A stretch of DNA of 28,053 bases from Pseudomonadota bacterium (GCA_023422695.1 JAFAGN010000246.1:1-28053); one strand, 5' to 3'. Counted from the first letter of the stretch, positions 9,784 to 17,649 are shown. Notes: generated by a model not told the origin, from the sequence alone. Made by a program: numbers and translations.

Positions 9784-10560
9784 ATGCGGACTGGCGTGAT
9801 CGCGAAGAAAATGGGGATGACCCGCCTGTTTCAGGACGACGGCCGCCACGTGCCCGTCACCGTCCTGAGCCTCGAAGGCTGTCAGGTCATTTCTGTACGC
9901 GAACAAGAACGCGACGGCTATGTGGCCGTTCAACTCGGTGCCGGCTCGGCGAAGGCGAAGAATGTTGCGAAGCCGCAGCGTGGCGCTTTCGGCAAGGCCG
10001 AAGTCGAACCCAAGGCGAAGGTTGTCGAATTCCGCGTCGCTGACGACGCGACGCTCGACGTCGGCGCCGAACTGTCGGCCGACCATTTCGTCGCTGGCCA
10101 GATCGTCGACATCCAGGGCGTGACCCAGGGTAAGGGCTTTGCCGGTGCGATGAAGCGCTGGGGCTTCGGCGGTATGCGCGCCAGCCACGGCGTGTCGATC
10201 AGCCACCGTGCACATGGTTCGACCGGTAACCGCCAGGATCCGGGCCGCGTCTTCAAGAACAAGAAGATGGCTGGCCACATGGGCGCCCGCAACCGCACCC
10301 AGCAGAATCTCGAAATCGTCCGTACCGACGTCGAACGCGGCCTTCTTTTCGTCAAGGGCTCGGTCCCTGGCTCGAAGGGTGGCTGGCTGATGGTCCGCGA
10401 TGCCGTCAAGCTGCCGCGTCACCCCGAAGCCCCCTATCCGGCGGGCATCAAGAGTGCGGCGAACGCCAATCAAGAAGCCCCGGCTGATGCGCCTGTGGAA
10501 ACCCCGGTCGAAGACACCGTGGTCGACACTGCCACCACCGACGGCGCACAGGAGTCCTGA
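9784..10560 (+). CDS. rplC: 50S ribosomal protein L3
   Basis: L3 is an early-assembly protein whose loop reaches the peptidyl-transferase centre. MRTGVIAKKMGMTRLF, KGFAGAMKRWGF and the SHGVSISHRAHGSTG loop are conserved. The product has 258 residues against 209 in E. coli; the extra part is a C-terminal tail (about 223-258) rich in Ala, Pro, Glu, Asp and Thr. The glutamine methylated by PrmB in E. coli (in KKMAGQMG) is His165 here (KKMAGHMG). The start at 9784 was chosen because gaggag lies 7 nt upstream; the in-frame TTG at 9769 and ATG at 9778 are less well placed. rplD follows after 2 nt. Confidence 0.97.
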   Translation: MRTGVIAKKMGMTRLFQDDGRHVPVTVLSLEGCQVISVREQERDGYVAVQLGAGSAKAKNVAKPQRGAFGKAEVEPKAKVVEFRVADDATLDVGAELSADHFVAGQIVDIQGVTQGKGFAGAMKRWGFGGMRASHGVSISHRAHGSTGNRQDPGRVFKNKKMAGHMGARNRTQQNLEIVRTDVERGLLFVKGSVPGSKGGWLMVRDAVKLPRHPEAPYPAGIKSAANANQEAPADAPVETPVEDTVVDTATTDGAQES

Positions 10561-10562
10561 TC

Positions 10563-11189
10563 ATGAAGGTCAAGGTTCACACCATTGACGGCAAGGCCGG
10601 CGCAGACATCGATCTCAATGACGATGTGTTCGGCGTCGATCCGCGCGCCGACATCCTTCACCGCGTTGTCGCATGGCAGCTCGAGAAGCGTCGCGGCCCC
10701 GCCCGTGCCGCCCGCGAGCGCAGCGATGTGTCGCGCACCGGCAAGAAATTCGGTCGCCAGAAGGGCGGCGGTACCGCCCGTCACGGCGATCGCGCAGCCC
10801 CGATCTTCATCGGCGGCGGCAAGGCGCACGGCCCCCGCGCCCGCACCTTCGGCCACTCGCTGAACAAGAAGATCCGCACGCTCGGCCTGAAAATGGCGCT
10901 GAGCGACAAGGCCAAGGGCGGCAAGATCCTCGTTCTCGACACGCTCGAGCTCAAGGATGCCAAGACCAAGGCGCTCGCCGGCAAGCTCGGCAAGCTCGAA
11001 CTCGGCAATCGCGCACTCTTCATCGATGGTGATGCGGTGCACGAAAGCTTCGCCATGGCGTCGGCCAACCTGATCGGTATCGACGCGATGCCGGCGATGG
11101 GCGCCAACGTCTATGACATTTTGCGCGCCGATACGCTGGTCCTGACCCGCGCCGGCCTCGAAAAGCTGGAGGCACGCTTCAATGGCTAA
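10563..11189 (+). CDS. rplD: 50S ribosomal protein L4
   Basis: L4 binds domain I of 23S rRNA and lines the exit tunnel; in E. coli it also represses the S10 operon. The 208 residues contain the tunnel-loop region SRTGKKFGRQKGGGTARHGDRAAPIFIGGG, split here as RTGKKFGRQKGGGTARHG then IFIGGGKAHGPR, and the C-terminal AGLEKLEARFNG. It begins 2 nt after rplC and overlaps rplW by 8 nt (11182-11189), so translation is coupled. It is an obvious candidate ligand for the structured region before rplC, by analogy only. Confidence 0.97.
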   Translation: MKVKVHTIDGKAGADIDLNDDVFGVDPRADILHRVVAWQLEKRRGPARAARERSDVSRTGKKFGRQKGGGTARHGDRAAPIFIGGGKAHGPRARTFGHSLNKKIRTLGLKMALSDKAKGGKILVLDTLELKDAKTKALAGKLGKLELGNRALFIDGDAVHESFAMASANLIGIDAMPAMGANVYDILRADTLVLTRAGLEKLEARFNG

Positions 11190-11490
11190 GGCAAAAACGG
11201 TCGACGCACGTCACTATGACGTGATCCTGGCTCCAGTGATCACCGAAAAGTCGACGATGCTGAGCGAAAATAACGCGGTGGTGTTCAAGGTAGCGAATGA
11301 CGCGACCAAGCCCGCCATCAAGGCCGCCGTCGAGGCGCTGTTCGATGTCAAGGTGATCGGCGTGAACACGCTCGTCACCAAGGGCAAGACCAAGCGCTGG
11401 AAGGGCAAGCCCTACACCCGCAGCGACGTGAAGAAGGCGATCGTTCGCCTGGCCGAAGGCCAGTCGATCGACGTCACCACCGGCGTCTGA
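11182..11490 (+). CDS. rplW: 50S ribosomal protein L23
   Basis: L23 sits at the tunnel exit and is the docking site for trigger factor and SRP. The 102-residue sequence has the family signature HYDVILAPVITEKSTM near the N-terminus, and the central NTLVTKGKTKRWKGKPYTRSD, read as TLVTKGKTKRWKGKPY, is the rRNA-binding extension. It overlaps the end of rplD by 8 nt. The ATG at 11182 follows ggaggcacgc, placing a good ribosome-binding site within rplD. Confidence 0.97.
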   Translation: MAKAKTVDARHYDVILAPVITEKSTMLSENNAVVFKVANDATKPAIKAAVEALFDVKVIGVNTLVTKGKTKRWKGKPYTRSDVKKAIVRLAEGQSIDVTTGV

Positions 11491-11511
11491 TTGTAGGAAG
11501 AGGCAAAGAAA

Positions 11512-12348
11512 ATGGCACTTAAATCCTATAATCCGACCAGCCCCGGACAGCGCGGCCTGATCCTCGTCGACAAGTCGGCGCTGTGGAAGGGCAAGCCCGT
11601 CAAGGCGCTGACCGAAGGCAAGCGCAAGACCGGTGGCCGCAACAACAAAGGTCATGTGACCTCGCGCGGCATCGCCGGCGGCCACAAGCAGAAGTACCGC
11701 TTCATCGACTTCAAGCGTCGCAAGTGGGACATGCCGGCCACCGTCGAGCGTCTGGAATATGATCCCAACCGCACCGCCTTCATCGCGCTGGTGAAGTACG
11801 AAGACGGCGAGCAGACCTATATCCTGGCGCCGCAGCGTCTGGCGGTTGGCGACACCGTCGTCGCGGGCAAGAAGACCGACGTGAAGCCGGGCAATGCGAT
11901 GGAATTGTCGCAGATGCCGGTCGGCACGATCGTCCACAATATCGAGATGAAGCCGGGCAAGGGTGGCCAGATCGCCCGTTCGGCAGGCACCTATGCACAG
12001 GTCGTCGGTCGTGACCGCGGGCTCGTCATCGTGCGTCTCGGTTCGGGCGAACAGCGTTACATTCGCGGCGAGTGCATGGGCACGGTCGGTGCGGTGTCGA
12101 ACCCCGACAACCAGAACACCAACCTGGGCAAGGCCGGTCGCGGCCGCTGGCTCGGCAAGCGTCCGCTGACGCGCGGTGTTGCCAAGAACCCGGTCGATCA
12201 CCCGCATGGTGGTGGTGAAGGCCGCACCTCGGGTGGCCGTCATCCGGTGACCCCGTGGGGCAAGCCGACCAAGGGCGCCCGTACCCGCCACAACAAGTCG
12301 ACCGACAAGATGATCATCCGGTCGCGTCACGCGAAGAAGAAGAGGTAA
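11512..12348 (+). CDS. rplB: 50S ribosomal protein L2
   Basis: L2 is needed for subunit association and peptidyl-transferase activity. The 278-residue protein starts MALKSYNPTSPGQRGLI. It contains GRNNKGHVTSRGIAGGHKQKYR in its N-terminal OB-fold and keeps the conserved VDHPHGGGEGR loop near residue 230, whose histidine is functionally important in E. coli. The ribosome-binding site is ggaagagg, 21 nt after rplW. rpsS starts 3 nt downstream. Confidence 0.98.
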   Translation: MALKSYNPTSPGQRGLILVDKSALWKGKPVKALTEGKRKTGGRNNKGHVTSRGIAGGHKQKYRFIDFKRRKWDMPATVERLEYDPNRTAFIALVKYEDGEQTYILAPQRLAVGDTVVAGKKTDVKPGNAMELSQMPVGTIVHNIEMKPGKGGQIARSAGTYAQVVGRDRGLVIVRLGSGEQRYIRGECMGTVGAVSNPDNQNTNLGKAGRGRWLGKRPLTRGVAKNPVDHPHGGGEGRTSGGRHPVTPWGKPTKGARTRHNKSTDKMIIRSRHAKKKR

Positions 12349-12351
12349 GCC

Positions 12352-12627
12352 ATGGCTCGCTCGGTCTGGAAGGGTCCGTTCGTGGACCTCCATCTGCTCA
12401 AGAAAGCCGAAACGGCCCAGGACGGCGGCAGCTCTGCCCCGATCAAGACCTGGTCGCGCCGGTCCACCATCCTGCCGCAGTTCGTGGGGCTGACCTTCAA
12501 CGTCTATAACGGCCGCAAGTTCGTGCCGGTGTCGGTGAATGAAGACATGGTCGGCATGAAGCTGGGTGAATTTGCGCCGACGCGCTTCTTCCCCGGTCAC
12601 GCTGCCGACAAGAAGGGCAAACGCTAA
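12352..12627 (+). CDS. rpsS: 30S ribosomal protein S19
   Basis: S19 forms a complex with S13 in the small-subunit head near the A-site tRNA. The 91-residue product has MARSVWKGPFVDLHLLKK, then IKTWSRRSTILPQFVGLTFNVYNG (core of the family, read as TWSRRSTILPQFVGLT), and the C-terminal APTRFFPGHAADKKGKR. Its stop overlaps the next start: the final A of TAA is the first base of the rplV ATG, so rplV is translationally coupled. Confidence 0.97.
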   Translation: MARSVWKGPFVDLHLLKKAETAQDGGSSAPIKTWSRRSTILPQFVGLTFNVYNGRKFVPVSVNEDMVGMKLGEFAPTRFFPGHAADKKGKR

Positions 12628-13007
12628 TGGGCAAGGAAAAGTCCCCCCGCCGCGTCGCCGATAACGAGGCTCTCTCGGTCGGCACGCAGATTCGCGGCTC
12701 GGCGCAGAAGCTGAACCTCGTTGCTGCGCTGATCCGCGGCCGCAAGGTCGAAGATGCGATGAACGTCCTCGCTTTCTCGAAGAAGGCGATGGCTGTCGAC
12801 GTGCGCAAGGTTCTCGCCAGCGCCGTCGCCAACGCGGAAAACAACCACAATCTCGACGTTGACGCGCTGGTCGTCAAGGAAGCGAGCGTGGGCAAGTCGA
12901 TCTCGATGAAGCGCTGGCACGCTCGCGGCCGCGGCAAGTCGACCCGGATCGTCAAGCCGTTCAGCCGCATCCGCATTGTCGTGCGCGAACAGGAAGAAGA
13001 GGCGTAA
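12627..13007 (+). CDS. rplV: 50S ribosomal protein L22
   Basis: L22 contacts all 23S domains and its hairpin lines the exit tunnel, where changes affect macrolide sensitivity. The 126-residue length exceeds the 110 of E. coli, as common in alphaproteobacteria. QKLNLVAALIRGRKVEDAMN and the hairpin SISMKRWHARGRGKSTRI, followed by FSRIRIVV, identify it. It overlaps rpsS by one base and ends 1 nt before rpsC. Confidence 0.97.
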   Translation: MGKEKSPRRVADNEALSVGTQIRGSAQKLNLVAALIRGRKVEDAMNVLAFSKKAMAVDVRKVLASAVANAENNHNLDVDALVVKEASVGKSISMKRWHARGRGKSTRIVKPFSRIRIVVREQEEEA

Positions 13008-13008
13008 G

Positions 13009-13716
13009 ATGGGCCAGAAGAGCAATCCGATCGGCCTGCGCCTGCAGGTCAACCGTACCTGGGACAGCCGCTGGTTCGCCGAAGGCCAGGACTATGGCCG
13101 CATGCTGGTCGAGGATCTGAAGATCCGTCAGTATGTGTTCAAGAACCTGCCGCAGGCTGCGATCTCGAAGGTCGTGATCGAACGTCCGGCGAAGCTGTGC
13201 CGCGTGTCGATCTATGCCGCCCGTCCGGGCGTCATCATCGGCAAGAAGGGCGCGGACATCGAAAAGCTGCGCAAGAAGCTGGGTGAACTGACGGGCAGCG
13301 ACGTGTCGCTGAACATCGTCGAAATCCGCAAGCCCGAGGTTGACGCCAAGCTCGTCGGCCAGGGCATTGCCGACCAGCTCGAACGCCGCGTCGCGTTCCG
13401 CCGCGCCATGAAGCGCGCCGTTCAGTCGGCGATGCGTCTGGGCGCTGAAGGCATCCGCATCAACTGCGCCGGTCGTCTGGGCGGCGCAGAAATCGCGCGT
13501 ACCGAATGGTATCGCGAGGGCCGGGTGCCGCTGCACACGCTGCGCGCCAATGTCGACTATGCCGAATCGACCGCGCACACCGCCTATGGCGTGTGCGGGA
13601 TCAAGGTGTGGATCTTCAAGGGCGAGATTCTTGGCCACGACCCGATGGCGACCGACCGTCTGATGCTCGACGCACAGACGACCGGCGTGCGTCCGGCTCG
13701 TGAAGATCGCCGCTAA
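13009..13716 (+). CDS. rpsC: 30S ribosomal protein S3
   Basis: S3 is on the solvent side of the head and helps form the mRNA entry channel and its helicase activity. The 235 residues begin MGQKSNPIGLRLQVNRTW. A KH domain holds the GKKG loop in PGVIIGKKGADIEKLRKKL, and the C-terminal domain has IARTEWYREGRVPLHTLRA. A longer in-frame start at 12976 would overlap rplV by 32 nt and add 11 residues foreign to the family, so 13009 was chosen. Confidence 0.97.
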   Translation: MGQKSNPIGLRLQVNRTWDSRWFAEGQDYGRMLVEDLKIRQYVFKNLPQAAISKVVIERPAKLCRVSIYAARPGVIIGKKGADIEKLRKKLGELTGSDVSLNIVEIRKPEVDAKLVGQGIADQLERRVAFRRAMKRAVQSAMRLGAEGIRINCAGRLGGAEIARTEWYREGRVPLHTLRANVDYAESTAHTAYGVCGIKVWIFKGEILGHDPMATDRLMLDAQTTGVRPAREDRR

Positions 13717-13727
13717 GGACAACTGAC

Positions 13728-14159
13728 ATGTTGCAACCGAAAAAAACCAAGTTCCGCAAGGCCTTCAAGGGCCGCATCCATGGCAATGCCAAGGGTGGGA
13801 CCAGCCTGAACTTCGGCTCCTACGGGCTGAAGGCGATGGAACCCGAGCGGATCACCGCCCGCCAGATCGAAGCGGCCCGCCGTGCGATCAGCCGCGCGAT
13901 CAAGCGTCAGGGCCGTTTGTGGATCCGCATCTTCCCCGACGTCCCCGTGTCGTCGAAGCCGGCCGAAGTCCGCATGGGCAAGGGCAAGGGTTCGCCGGAA
14001 TATTGGGCCGCGCGCGTGAAGCCGGGCCGCATTCTGTTCGAACTCGACGGCGTTCCCGGCCCCGTGGCCGCGCTGGCATTCGAACGTGCGGCGATGAAGC
14101 TGCCGATCAAGACCAAGGTGATTGCCCGTCTCGGCGACACCTCGCATCTGGAGGGTTAA
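13728..14159 (+). CDS. rplP: 50S ribosomal protein L16
   Basis: L16 organises the A-site region of the large subunit and is a late-assembly protein. The 143-residue sequence starts MLQPKKTKFRKAFKGR, has the conserved FGSYGLKAMEPERITARQIE, and contains MGKGKGSPEYWAARVKPGRI, an almost invariant stretch. It lies 11 nt after rpsC, with a modest ribosome-binding site (aaggacaac), and is followed after 5 nt by rpmC. Confidence 0.97.
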   Translation: MLQPKKTKFRKAFKGRIHGNAKGGTSLNFGSYGLKAMEPERITARQIEAARRAISRAIKRQGRLWIRIFPDVPVSSKPAEVRMGKGKGSPEYWAARVKPGRILFELDGVPGPVAALAFERAAMKLPIKTKVIARLGDTSHLEG

Positions 14160-14164
14160 GGGCC

Positions 14165-14368
14165 ATGTCCAAGACCGAAGATTTCAAGGCCAAGACCGAC
14201 GATCAGCTGTCGGAACAGCTTGGCGAACTGAAGCGCGAGGCGTTCAACCTCCGCTTCCAGGCGGCCACCGGCCAGCTTGAAAAAGCATCGCGCGTCAAGG
14301 AAGTCCGGCGTTCGATCGCCCGCATCAAGACGCAGCAGACCGAGCGCGCGCGCTCGACCGCGAAGTAA
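14165..14368 (+). CDS. rpmC: 50S ribosomal protein L29
   Basis: L29 binds at the tunnel exit next to L23. The 67-residue protein is a two-helix hairpin with the signature LGELKREAFNLRFQAATGQLE and the basic second helix RVKEVRRSIARIKT. The ATG at 14165 is preceded by ggttaagggcc. A longer reading frame continues upstream into rplP, but only this portion is L29. Gap to rpsQ is 11 nt. Confidence 0.96.
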   Translation: MSKTEDFKAKTDDQLSEQLGELKREAFNLRFQAATGQLEKASRVKEVRRSIARIKTQQTERARSTAK

Positions 14369-14379
14369 GGAGACTATCG

Positions 14380-14664
14380 ATGCCGAAGCGCATTCTGACC
14401 GGTACGGTGGTGTCCGACAAGGGCGACAAGACCGTCGTGGTGAAGGTCGAACGGAAGGTGAAGCACCCTCTGTACGGCAAGATCATCCGCCGTTCGAAAA
14501 AATATCACGCCCATGATGAGGACAACGCCATCAAGGCTGGCGAAACCGTCCGCATCGAGGAAACGAAGCCGATTTCGAAGCTCAAGACGTGGAAGGTGCT
14601 CGACAAGGTCGACACCCACAGCAAGCCCAAAACGGCTGCTGCTCCCGCCGCGGCCGAAGGCTGA
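14380..14664 (+). CDS. rpsQ: 30S ribosomal protein S17
   Basis: S17 is a primary 16S rRNA-binding protein with an OB fold. The 94-residue product begins MPKRILTGTVVSDKGDKTVVV and contains HPLYGKIIRRSKKYHAHDE and the signature VRIEETKPISKLKTW. It is about 10 residues longer than E. coli S17 because of an Ala/Pro-rich C-terminus (KTAAAPAAAEG). It starts behind aaggagact and closes the first run of tightly spaced S10-operon genes; 59 nt separate it from rplN. Confidence 0.97.
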   Translation: MPKRILTGTVVSDKGDKTVVVKVERKVKHPLYGKIIRRSKKYHAHDEDNAIKAGETVRIEETKPISKLKTWKVLDKVDTHSKPKTAAAPAAAEG

Positions 14665-14723
14665 CACCAGTTCACGGAACCGCCGGGGTTGCCCGGTAGG
14701 CCAAAAGAGAAGGAAATGCATCG

Positions 14724-15092
14724 ATGATCCAGATGCAGTCACAATTGGAAGTCGCTGACAACAGCGGTGCCAAGCGCGTCCAGTGCATCAAGGTGCTGGG
14801 CGGGTCGAAGCGCCGCACTGCCGGCGTCGGCGACGTCATCGTCGTGTCGATCAAGGAAGCCCAGCCGCGCGGCAAGGTGAAGAAGGGTGACGTGCACCGC
14901 GCCGTCATCGTCCGCACCCGCAAGGATGTGCGCCGCGCCGATGGCTCGGTCATCCGCTTCGACACCAACGCCGCCGTGCTCGTCAACAAGAATGAAGAGC
15001 CGATCGGCACGCGTATCTTTGGCCCCGTCGTCCGCGAATTGCGCGGCCGTGGCTATATGAAGATCATCAGCCTGGCGCCGGAGGTGCTCTGA
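14724..15092 (+). CDS. rplN: 50S ribosomal protein L14
   Basis: L14 makes intersubunit bridges to 16S rRNA. The 122 residues begin MIQMQSQLEVADNSGAKRVQ, contain the family signature KGDVHRAVIVRTRK, and end RGYMKIISLAPEVL, all diagnostic. The ATG follows gagaaggaa. rplX starts 2 nt after its stop. In E. coli this is the first gene of the spc operon; the 59-nt spacer here has a short ccggg/cccgg hairpin but no clear promoter. Confidence 0.97.
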   Translation: MIQMQSQLEVADNSGAKRVQCIKVLGGSKRRTAGVGDVIVVSIKEAQPRGKVKKGDVHRAVIVRTRKDVRRADGSVIRFDTNAAVLVNKNEEPIGTRIFGPVVRELRGRGYMKIISLAPEVL

Positions 15093-15094
15093 CC

Positions 15095-15412
15095 ATGGCC
15101 AACAAGATCAAGAAGGGCGACACGGTTGTCATCCTGTCCGGCAAGGACAAGGGCAAGACCGGCGAAGTGACGCAGAGCCTGCCGAAAGACGGCAAGGTTG
15201 TCGTCGCGGGCGTCAACATCATCACGCGGCACCGCAAGCCGAGCCAGGCCAACCCGCAGGGCGGCTTGGAGCGCAAGGAAGCGCCGCTGTTCGCAAGCAA
15301 GGTTGCGCTGGCCGATCCCAAGGACGGCAAGCCGACGCGCGTGCGTTTCGAAACCAAGGACGGCAAGAAGGTGCGTGTCGCCGTGAAGTCCGGGGAGACC
15401 ATCAGTGGCTGA
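15095..15412 (+). CDS. rplX: 50S ribosomal protein L24
   Basis: L24 is one of two assembly initiators of the large subunit and binds the 5' end of 23S rRNA. The KOW motif is visible in KIKKGDTVVILSGKDKGKTGEV at residues 3-24. HRKPSQANPQGGLERKEAPLFASKVAL, the conserved mid-region, follows in pieces (NPQGGLERKEAPL). The 105-residue length is normal. Its last 8 nt overlap the start of rplE (15405-15412), so translation is coupled. Confidence 0.97.
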   Translation: MANKIKKGDTVVILSGKDKGKTGEVTQSLPKDGKVVVAGVNIITRHRKPSQANPQGGLERKEAPLFASKVALADPKDGKPTRVRFETKDGKKVRVAVKSGETISG

Positions 15413-15983
15413 CAATTATACCCCCCGCATGCGCAAGCGCTATGACGATGTGATCGTCAAGGCGATGACCGAGAAGTTCGGTTACAAGAATGCGATGGAA
15501 GTGCCGAAGATCGAAAAGATCACGCTCAACATGGGTGTCGGCGATGCGACGCAGGACAAGAAGAAGGTCGAAGCGGCAGCGGCTGAAATGGAGCTGATCG
15601 CGGGCCAGAAGCCTGTCGTGACCAAGGCCAAGAAGTCGATCGCCCAGTTCAAGCTGCGCGAAGGCATGCCGATCGGTTGCAAGGTCACCCTGCGCCGCGA
15701 ACGCATGTACGAATTTCTTGATCGTCTGATCACCATCGCAATGCCGCGCATCCGCGACTTTCGCGGCGTGTCGGCGACCAGCTTCGACGGCCGCGGCAAC
15801 TATGCCATGGGCCTGAAAGAGCAGATCATCTTCCCCGAAATCAACTATGACCGCATCGATCAGGTGCGCGGCATGGATGTGATCGTGACCACCACGGCGC
15901 GTACCGACGACGAAGCCCGCGAACTGCTCAAGCTGTTCGGCTTCCCGTTCCCGATCGCAGCCGAAGAAAAGGCAGCCGCCTGA
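15405..15983 (+). CDS. rplE: 50S ribosomal protein L5
   Basis: L5 carries 5S rRNA into the central protuberance and contacts P-site tRNA. The 192-residue product contains KITLNMGVGDATQDKK, AGQKPVVTKAKKSIAQFKLR and RDFRGVSATSFDGRGNYAMG, all family signatures. It is about 13 residues longer than E. coli L5, at both termini. The likely start ATG/GTG region at 15405 is inside rplX. It is followed by a 52-nt spacer with a hairpin before rpsN. Confidence 0.96.
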   Translation: MADNYTPRMRKRYDDVIVKAMTEKFGYKNAMEVPKIEKITLNMGVGDATQDKKKVEAAAAEMELIAGQKPVVTKAKKSIAQFKLREGMPIGCKVTLRRERMYEFLDRLITIAMPRIRDFRGVSATSFDGRGNYAMGLKEQIIFPEINYDRIDQVRGMDVIVTTTARTDDEARELLKLFGFPFPIAAEEKAAA

Positions 15984-16005
15984 GTCCCCGACGGGACCAG
16001 GCCGG

Positions 16006-16025
16006 CTCTTTCAAGAAGGAAAGAG
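16006..16025 (+). promoter_or_regulatory. Hairpin over the rpsN ribosome-binding region
   Basis: ctctttc (16006-16012) pairs perfectly with gaaagag (16019-16025) around the loop aagaag. The purine-rich right arm ends 10 nt before the rpsN ATG and is the best Shine-Dalgarno candidate, so the stem could limit rpsN translation. A preceding gtccc/gggac stem lies at 15984-15997. Confidence 0.45.
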
Positions 16026-16035
16026 AACTTAAGTC

Positions 16036-16341
16036 ATGGCGAAACTGAGTTCGACGAACAAAAATGAGCGTCGCAAGCAGCTGGTGAAGAAATATGCCGG
16101 CCGCTACGCGAAGCTGAAGGCGATTGCAGCGGACACCTCGCTCGACGAAGGCGAGCGTCTGATCGCGCGCCTCAAGATGGCGGAAATCCCGCGCAATGGT
16201 AACCCGACCCGCATCCGCAACCGGTGCGAGATGACGGGGCGCCCGCGCGCTTATTATCGCAAATTCCGGCTGTGCCGTATTCAGCTCCGCGATCTGGCCA
16301 ACAAAGGCCTGATCCCCGGTGTTGTTAAGTCGAGCTGGTAA
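16036..16341 (+). CDS. rpsN: 30S ribosomal protein S14, zinc-free form
   Basis: S14 is a late-assembly head protein close to S3 and S10. This is the long 101-residue form, without the paired CxxC zinc ligands of the short form: its two cysteines lie in NRCEMTGRPRAYYRKF and RLCRIQLRDL. The second half is the diagnostic part. It lies between rplE and rpsH as in most proteobacteria. The ATG at 16036 follows agagaacttaagtc, and a small hairpin overlaps the likely ribosome-binding site. Confidence 0.97.
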   Translation: MAKLSSTNKNERRKQLVKKYAGRYAKLKAIAADTSLDEGERLIARLKMAEIPRNGNPTRIRNRCEMTGRPRAYYRKFRLCRIQLRDLANKGLIPGVVKSSW

Positions 16342-16353
16342 GGGACTGACAAG

Positions 16354-16758
16354 ATGGCAATGACCGATCCTTTGGGTGATATGCTCACCCGCATCCGCAA
16401 CGGCCAGACGGCGAAGAAGGACAGCGTCCTGACGCCGGCCTCGACCTTGCGCGTCCGCGTTCTCGATGTTCTGCAGCGCGAAGGCTATATCCGTGGCTAC
16501 AGCGAAGAAGCGCTGGGTGCCAAGGGCGAGCACAAGGGCATCCGCATCGAGCTGAAATATTTCGAAGGGCAGCCGGCGATCCGCCATGTGGCGCGCGTTT
16601 CGAAGCCGGGTCGCCGTATCTATTCGGGGTCGAAAGACCTGCCGATCGTGCGCAACGGCCTGGGCATCACCATCGTGTCGACCCCGCGCGGCGTCCTGTC
16701 GGACGCCGAAGCTCGCGAGCAAAATGTCGGCGGCGAAGTGCTAGCGGAGGTGTTCTGA
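16354..16758 (+). CDS. rpsH: 30S ribosomal protein S8
   Basis: S8 is a primary binder of the 16S central domain and, in E. coli, the translational repressor of the spc operon. The 134 residues start MAMTDPLGDMLTRIRNGQ and end with the signature GLGITIVSTPRGVLSDAEA, then NVGGEVLAEVF. The first ATG at 16354 is used here; the ATG at 16360 would remove two residues and cannot be excluded. The last base of its TGA is the A of the rplF ATG, so the two are coupled. Confidence 0.97.
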   Translation: MAMTDPLGDMLTRIRNGQTAKKDSVLTPASTLRVRVLDVLQREGYIRGYSEEALGAKGEHKGIRIELKYFEGQPAIRHVARVSKPGRRIYSGSKDLPIVRNGLGITIVSTPRGVLSDAEAREQNVGGEVLAEVF

Positions 16759-17291
16759 TGTCGCGCATTGGTAAAAAAGCAGTCGCGATCCCCAGCGGTG
16801 TCACCGCTGCGATTGACGGCGGCCAGCTGTCGGTGAAGGGGCCGAAGGGCACCCTCGCGATGCCGCTGTCCGACAACATCAAATATGAAGTCGGCGAAGG
16901 CAGCATTTCGGTGCAGCCCGCGAACAGCAGCCGCGAAGCTCGCGCCTTTTGGGGCATGCAGCGCACGCTGGTCCAGAACCTGATCACGGGCGTGACCGAG
17001 GGTTTCACCAAGGTGCTCGAAATCACCGGTGTCGGCTATCGCGCCAACTCGCAGGGCAAGAATCTGAAGCTGCAGCTCGGCTACAGCCACGATGTCGATT
17101 TCGCGGTGCCCGAAGGCATCGAGATCAAGACGCCGGACAATACGACGATCGAGATCAGCGGCATCGACAAGCAGAAGGTCGGCCAGGTCGCGGCGGAAAT
17201 CCGCCGCTGGCGCAAGCCGGAGCCCTATAAGGGCAAGGGCATCAAATATCGCGGCGAGTACATCTTCCGCAAAGAAGGCAAGAAGAAGTAA
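16758..17291 (+). CDS. rplF: 50S ribosomal protein L6
   Basis: L6 lies near the sarcin-ricin loop and factor-binding site. The 177-residue length equals E. coli L6. It starts MSRIGKKAVAIPSGVTA, has VQNLITGVTEGFTKVLEITGVGYRA as its first-repeat signature (read as GVTEGFTKVLEITGVGYR), and ends with the conserved KPEPYKGKGIKYRGE and IFRKEGKKK. It overlaps rpsH by one base and ends 3 nt before rplR. Confidence 0.97.
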   Translation: MSRIGKKAVAIPSGVTAAIDGGQLSVKGPKGTLAMPLSDNIKYEVGEGSISVQPANSSREARAFWGMQRTLVQNLITGVTEGFTKVLEITGVGYRANSQGKNLKLQLGYSHDVDFAVPEGIEIKTPDNTTIEISGIDKQKVGQVAAEIRRWRKPEPYKGKGIKYRGEYIFRKEGKKK

Positions 17292-17294
17292 GCC

Positions 17295-17648
17295 ATGGCA
17301 CATCTTACCCCATTCGAAAAACGCCGTCAGCGCGTTCGTACCGCCCTTCGCAAGCGTGCTGGTGGGCGTGCCCGCCTGTCGGTGCACCGTTCGGGCCGTC
17401 ACATCTATGCCCAGCTTATCGACGATGCCGCCGGCCAGACGCTGGCCGCGGCTTCGACGCTGGACAAGGACGTCCGCGGCAAGACCGGCGCCACCACGGC
17501 GGCGGCTGCCGACGTTGGCAAGCGCCTTGCCGCTGCCGCCAAAAAGGCGGGCGTGACGCAGGTCGTGTTCGACCGCGGCGGTTTCCTGTTCCACGGGCGC
17601 ATCAAGGCGCTGGCCGACGCGGCTCGCGAAGGCGGATTGGAGTTCTAA
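17295..17648 (+). CDS. rplR: 50S ribosomal protein L18
   Basis: L18 binds 5S rRNA with L5 and L25. The product has 117 residues, the same as E. coli. LSVHRSGRHIYAQLIDDAAG and the C-terminal VVFDRGGFLFHGRIKALADA, followed by REGGLEF, are diagnostic. The basic N-terminal arm (EKRRQRVRTALRKRAGGRAR-like) is present. It starts 3 nt after rplF and ends 1 nt before rpsE. Confidence 0.97.
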   Translation: MAHLTPFEKRRQRVRTALRKRAGGRARLSVHRSGRHIYAQLIDDAAGQTLAAASTLDKDVRGKTGATTAAAADVGKRLAAAAKKAGVTQVVFDRGGFLFHGRIKALADAAREGGLEF

Positions 17649-17649
17649 T

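Noticed and set aside
9486..9785. Small open frames on both strands in the rpsJ-rplC gap
   Set aside because: They have no ribosome-binding site or family resemblance; the base pattern is explained by RNA stems, not by coding.
11179..12600. A 473-codon - strand frame over rplW, rplB and rpsS
   Set aside because: Shadow of three ribosomal protein genes.
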